Source: Acidimicrobiales bacterium (GTDB lineage: Bacteria; Actinomycetota; Acidimicrobiia; Acidimicrobiales; RAAP-2). From it: a stretch of DNA of 6,348 nucleotides. The position numbers and the translations under genes were made by a program. Where the stretch lies: NCBI GenBank assembly GCA_017883105.1, contig JADGOF010000137.1, forward strand, positions 1-6,348. The letters are read 5' to 3'. Positions 4,250 to 6,348 of this stretch are shown one piece after another (the first letter of the stretch is position 1; each line of letters opens with the position of its first letter). The notes under the pieces were generated by a model. That model saw nothing but the letters and a program-made list of their open reading frames with translations, had not been told where the DNA came from and did not search any database.

Positions 4250-5418
4250 CACCGGTTCCCCCTCTCGGGAGCCGGGGGATGGGCCCGGTCGGCCACCTCG
4301 GCCAGCACCTCGTCGGTGTGCTGGCCACTGAGGGCGGCGGGACGCCGCACGACGGGTCCGCCCATGCGGGAGAACCGCACCGGCTGGGGGATCACTTTGT
4401 ACCGGCCGACCACCGGGTGGTCGTCGTCGGCCAGGCCGTCGACCAGCTGGTCGAGGGTGGGGATGGCTGACACGGGGATGTCGGAGGCCGCGCAGAACTC
4501 CAACCACTCGCCCGTGGTGCGCTGGGTGAGGATGGCCGCCACCTCGCGGTAGAGGGCGTCGGTGTGTTGCAGGCGCGACCGGGGGGAGCGGATCCGGTCG
4601 TCCCCGGCCAGGTCGTCCCGCCCACCGGCCCGGAAGATGTCCTCGAAGTTCTCGGCCGTGTAAGGGAGGACGCTCACCCAGCCGTCCTTCGTCCGTTGCG
4701 GCTTCCGCTCGGGATTGAGGATGCGCTGGTACCCCGGCTCACCCTGCGGTGGGCGGGCGGTGGCGGCACCGGCGTGTTCGACCAGCATGAACGCGGTCAT
4801 CGCGTCCACCATGGGTACTTCGACCCGCTGGCCCTCACCGGTGCGCTCGCGATGGAAGAGCGCGGCCAGCACGGCATAGGCGATGGTCAGGCTGCTCACC
4901 TTGTCGGCCATGAGGGTGGGGGCGAACAGGGGCTCACCGCTGAACCGACGGAAGGCATCGGGGAGGCCGGTGCCGGCCTGGATGACATCGTCATAGGCCG
5001 GGGCGTTCGCCGCCGGCGAATCCGAGGGGTAGCCCTGGGCCTGGCAGTAGACGATGTCCGGCTGGACGGCGGCCACGTCCTCATAGGTCAGGCGGAGCCG
5101 TTCGAGCGTGGCCGGGCGGAGGTTGGTGACGACCACCTGGGCGGTGGCGGCGATGGACAAGAAGGCGCCCCGCCCTTCGGTGGTCTTGAGGTCGAGGACC
5201 ACGTTGCGCTTGTTGCGGAGCAGGTTGAGGGCCACCCCCGAGAGCTGGGGGTGGGGACCGGCGGTCATCACCCGGCTGAGGGTTCCCTTCGGGTCCTCCA
5301 CGGTGATCACATCGGCGCCGAGGTCGCCGAGGATCTGGGTGGCCAGGGGTCCCATCACGATGGAGGTGAGGTCGAGTACCCGTACGCCGTCGAGCGGGCC
5401 ACAAGCGTTGGCTGTCAT
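4249..5418 (-). CDS. CaiB/BaiF (class III) CoA transferase family protein
   Basis: A 389-aa enzyme that would move CoA between carboxylic acids through an acyl-aspartyl intermediate in the cytoplasm. The N-terminus has the family opening LDGVRVLDLTSIVMGPLATQ (9-28) followed by LGADVITVEDP (33-43). Further on are NLRPATLERLRL (99-110) and YDDVIQAGTGL (142-152). LMADK gives D172, at the place of the catalytic Asp169 of formyl-CoA transferase, followed by the typical ALFHRERTGEGQRVEVPMVDA segment. I chose the ATG at 5418 because the family consensus begins about eight residues later; a GTG at 5448 would add 10 residues not typical of the family. The Shine-Dalgarno (GAGG, about 9 bases upstream) is modest. 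It is the first gene of a two-gene operon with the crotonase. Substrate cannot be read from sequence; relatives include carnitine, formyl/oxalate and bile-acid CoA transferases and alpha-methylacyl-CoA racemase. Confidence 0.92.
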   Translation of the reverse strand: MTANACGPLDGVRVLDLTSIVMGPLATQILGDLGADVITVEDPKGTLSRVMTAGPHPQLSGVALNLLRNKRNVVLDLKTTEGRGAFLSIAATAQVVVTNLRPATLERLRLTYEDVAAVQPDIVYCQAQGYPSDSPAANAPAYDDVIQAGTGLPDAFRRFSGEPLFAPTLMADKVSSLTIAYAVLAALFHRERTGEGQRVEVPMVDAMTAFMLVEHAGAATARPPQGEPGYQRILNPERKPQRTKDGWVSVLPYTAENFEDIFRAGGRDDLAGDDRIRSPRSRLQHTDALYREVAAILTQRTTGEWLEFCAASDIPVSAIPTLDQLVDGLADDDHPVVGRYKVIPQPVRFSRMGGPVVRRPAALSGQHTDEVLAEVADRAHPPAPERGNR

Positions 5419-5541
5419 CGATTGGAACCTCGGGGACGGTGCCCCCACGCAGACCGGCCGGTGGAGGGCGTTGGACAGGGTGCGTTGATCGAAACGGTGT
5501 CCGGGGGTGGGACCCGCCCATGGTACCGAGTGAGTGCGCCC

Positions 5542-5547
5542 AGGAGG
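5542..5547 (+). promoter_or_regulatory. Perfect Shine-Dalgarno with no conventional gene behind it
   Basis: AGGAGG lies 6 bases before a GTG at 5554. This is the best ribosome-binding match I noticed in the window, yet it precedes only a 32-codon frame. It is the main reason to take the small ORF seriously. Confidence 0.4.
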
Positions 5548-5553
5548 TCCGAC

Positions 5554-5652
5554 GTGACCACAGCTGAGAATGCCGGCCCGGACCCGCCCGGGCCGGGGCC
5601 CTACGGGCCGGATTCCGGGATGCCATCACCGTGCGGGCCGCCGTCCCGGTGA
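5554..5652 (+). CDS. Possible 32-aa Gly/Pro-rich small ORF or gene remnant
   Basis: GTG 5554 to TGA 5650 encodes 32 residues beginning MTTAENAGPDPP and rich in proline and glycine. I do not recognise it. In favour: the AGGAGG at ideal spacing and GC at most third positions. Against: such GC bias is easy to obtain by chance, the composition is low-complexity, and a strong hairpin lies inside it. An alternative reading is a decayed gene start: from about 5598, a different frame continues with ALRAGFRDAITVRAAVPVIG, which looks more protein-like and faintly recalls the N-terminus of some multi-pass transporters such as AzlC. That frame then becomes polar and stops near 5770 inside the opposing gene. 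No function is assigned. Confidence 0.25.
   Translation: MTTAENAGPDPPGPGPYGPDSGMPSPCGPPSR
5573..5596. repeat. GC-rich 9-bp hairpin inside the intergenic gap
   Basis: CCGGCCCGG (5573-5581) is perfectly complementary to CCGGGCCGG (5588-5596) with a 6-base loop. There is no T tract on either side. It lies about 110 bases past the stop of the minus-strand heme-protein gene and could act in its termination, or form in the small-ORF transcript. The inverted repeat is directly visible; its role is uncertain. Confidence 0.45.
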
Positions 5653-5706
5653 TCGGGGTCTGGGGCCGACCTCCAGCGGAGGCCGTCGTTCACCGCCTAC
5701 CGATGC

Positions 5707-6348
5707 TCAGGGTCGGTCGACGGCGGCCCGGGCCAGGGGATTGGGGGTGGGTGCCCCGATGCGGGTGAGCGTGTTGCGGTCGATGTGACGGAACGGTTCG
5801 TCCCTGTCGGGGATCTGCAGCACCCCCTCTTCCTCGTAGGACCAGGTGCCATCGGGATGCACCCGTACCTGCATGCGGGAGCTGGTGGTGCGGAACGCCT
5901 GGTCGAGGAAGGGATTGGAGAGTATGCCGTATACCTCGGAGCCCACCACTGCGGTGACCTCGAGCTCGGTGGCATCGGGCTCGGCGGTGCCACCGGCCAG
6001 CAGGACCTGGCCGCGGGGTATGGCCAGGGTCAGGATGACCGTGTTGGCGGCGGGCTCCCACAGCCAGTAGCCCACCTGGTCGTGGAAGGTCTCGACCTCG
6101 CCGGGCTTCACGATGTGGGTGTGGTAGCGGAGGCCGTAGAAGAGTTGGGGTCCGTTGGTCTGGCGGTCGATGGGCTGGCACTCGTACCGCTCGATGAAGG
6201 CGTCGCGCTCGGTGCCGTCGGCGTCGGGGTGCTGGTCGGCTCCGCCGGTGCCCTCCCAGATGCCGGCCAGCGCGGTAAGGGGCCCCAGGTTGGACAACGT
6301 GTCGGGATCGCCGTCGGGTTCCGTGAAGAGGTCGTCTCCGTACGGGCC
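5707..6348 (-). CDS. Heme-binding beta-barrel (FABP/nitrobindin-like) protein, start beyond window
   Basis: The C-terminal 213 residues of a soluble small beta-barrel protein related to nitrobindin, THAP4 and the bacterial FABP-like family. Nitrobindins bind heme and react with nitric oxide or peroxynitrite; the role in bacteria is not settled. Visible are LAGIWEGTGG (27-36 of the visible part), which carries the GxWxGxG-type barrel opening, then LFYGLRYHTHI, TFHDQVGYWLWEP, an SNPFLDQAFR segment, VHPDGTWSYEEEGVL and the C-terminal HIDRNTLTRIG. The last contains H188, a candidate axial heme ligand by analogy with nitrobindin. A TTG at 6297 could be taken as a start, but the frame stays open to the window edge and the residues before it (PYGDDLFTEPDGD) look like the normal N-terminal part of this family. 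I therefore treat the gene as cut by the edge. It is not obviously linked to its neighbours, though a heme/RNS-handling protein near a peroxide locus is suggestive. Confidence 0.87.
   Translation of the reverse strand, partial: GPYGDDLFTEPDGDPDTLSNLGPLTALAGIWEGTGGADQHPDADGTERDAFIERYECQPIDRQTNGPQLFYGLRYHTHIVKPGEVETFHDQVGYWLWEPAANTVILTLAIPRGQVLLAGGTAEPDATELEVTAVVGSEVYGILSNPFLDQAFRTTSSRMQVRVHPDGTWSYEEEGVLQIPDRDEPFRHIDRNTLTRIGAPTPNPLARAAVDRP

Larger units (their letters stand above)
5419..5706. other. Intergenic region between the CoA transferase and heme-binding genes
   Basis: A 288-bp gap that must hold the promoter of the CoA transferase operon (reading left) and the end of the heme-protein transcript. 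I see no convincing -35/-10 pair on the minus strand. It contains a possible small plus-strand ORF and a strong hairpin, both listed separately, and a short CCTCC-AGC-GGAGG stem at 5670-5682. No tRNA or other RNA gene is evident. Confidence 0.6.

Noticed and set aside
4250..4507. N-terminal extension of the crotonase to 4507
   Set aside because: The extension is arginine- and proline-rich shadow of the CoA transferase gene; the ATG at 4249 gives a normal-length crotonase and a stop-start overlap.
4564..5652. Open frame of 362 codons on the plus strand opposite the CoA transferase
   Set aside because: It is antisense to a well-recognised CaiB family gene, has no recognisable domain and is the usual product of GC-rich codon bias on the opposite strand. 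Only its last 33 codons, which have their own ribosome site, were considered separately.
6295..6297. TTG start making the heme-binding protein complete within the window
   Set aside because: The frame stays open to 6348 and the residues ahead of the TTG look like the family N-terminus, so the gene more likely starts outside.
1..6348. CRISPR arrays, tRNA or rRNA genes, transposases, phage genes, attachment sites
   Set aside because: I looked for spaced direct repeats, clover-leaf-like segments and mobile-element proteins by eye and found none.

Overview
This is a high-GC bacterial window with GTG/TTG starts, near-total coding density and a possible leaderless gene. Gene content (glycerol-3-phosphate dehydrogenase, a FABP/nitrobindin-like heme-binding protein, a CaiB-type CoA transferase paired with a crotonase) fits a high-GC actinobacterium. 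An Acidimicrobiia-like lineage is my guess from the flavour of the proteins; the sequence does not prove it.

Layout. Positions 1-289 (minus) hold the N-terminal third or less of a GlpD-type FAD-dependent glycerol-3-phosphate dehydrogenase that runs off the left edge. A divergent 114-bp promoter region (290-403) carries an AT-rich 7-1-7 inverted repeat of PerR-box shape in otherwise GC-rich DNA. Rightward from it run four genes: a Fur-family regulator with a complete PerR-type metal site (404-862), a rubrerythrin without a rubredoxin domain (955-1374), a GlpC/HdrD-like protein with two 4Fe-4S motifs and two CCG domains (1507-2856), and a DUF3501 protein (2856-3473) joined to it by a stop-start overlap. 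A strong hairpin lies between the rubrerythrin and the Fe-S gene. On the minus strand, converging on this cluster, are a class III (CaiB/BaiF) CoA transferase (4249-5418) and a crotonase-fold protein (3488-4249), translationally coupled. A 288-bp gap (5419-5706) holds a possible 32-codon ORF with a perfect Shine-Dalgarno and a GC-rich hairpin. Positions 5707-6348 (minus) are the C-terminal 213 residues of a heme-binding beta-barrel (FABP/nitrobindin-like) protein whose start lies beyond the right edge.

How it works together. The centrepiece is a candidate peroxide-defence locus. A PerR-like sensor binds its own promoter and probably controls a rubrerythrin (diiron peroxidase), a multi-cluster Fe-S electron carrier and DUF3501. 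Because the rubrerythrin has no rubredoxin domain, the neighbouring Fe-S protein is a reasonable candidate for its electron donor, with DUF3501 as an uncharacterised third component. That pathway is inference. The individual families, and my recollection that rubrerythrin, an Hdr-like Fe-S protein and DUF3501 occur together elsewhere, are prior knowledge. The CoA transferase/crotonase pair looks like an unrelated acyl-CoA pathway; the crotonase lacks both usual hydratase glutamates.
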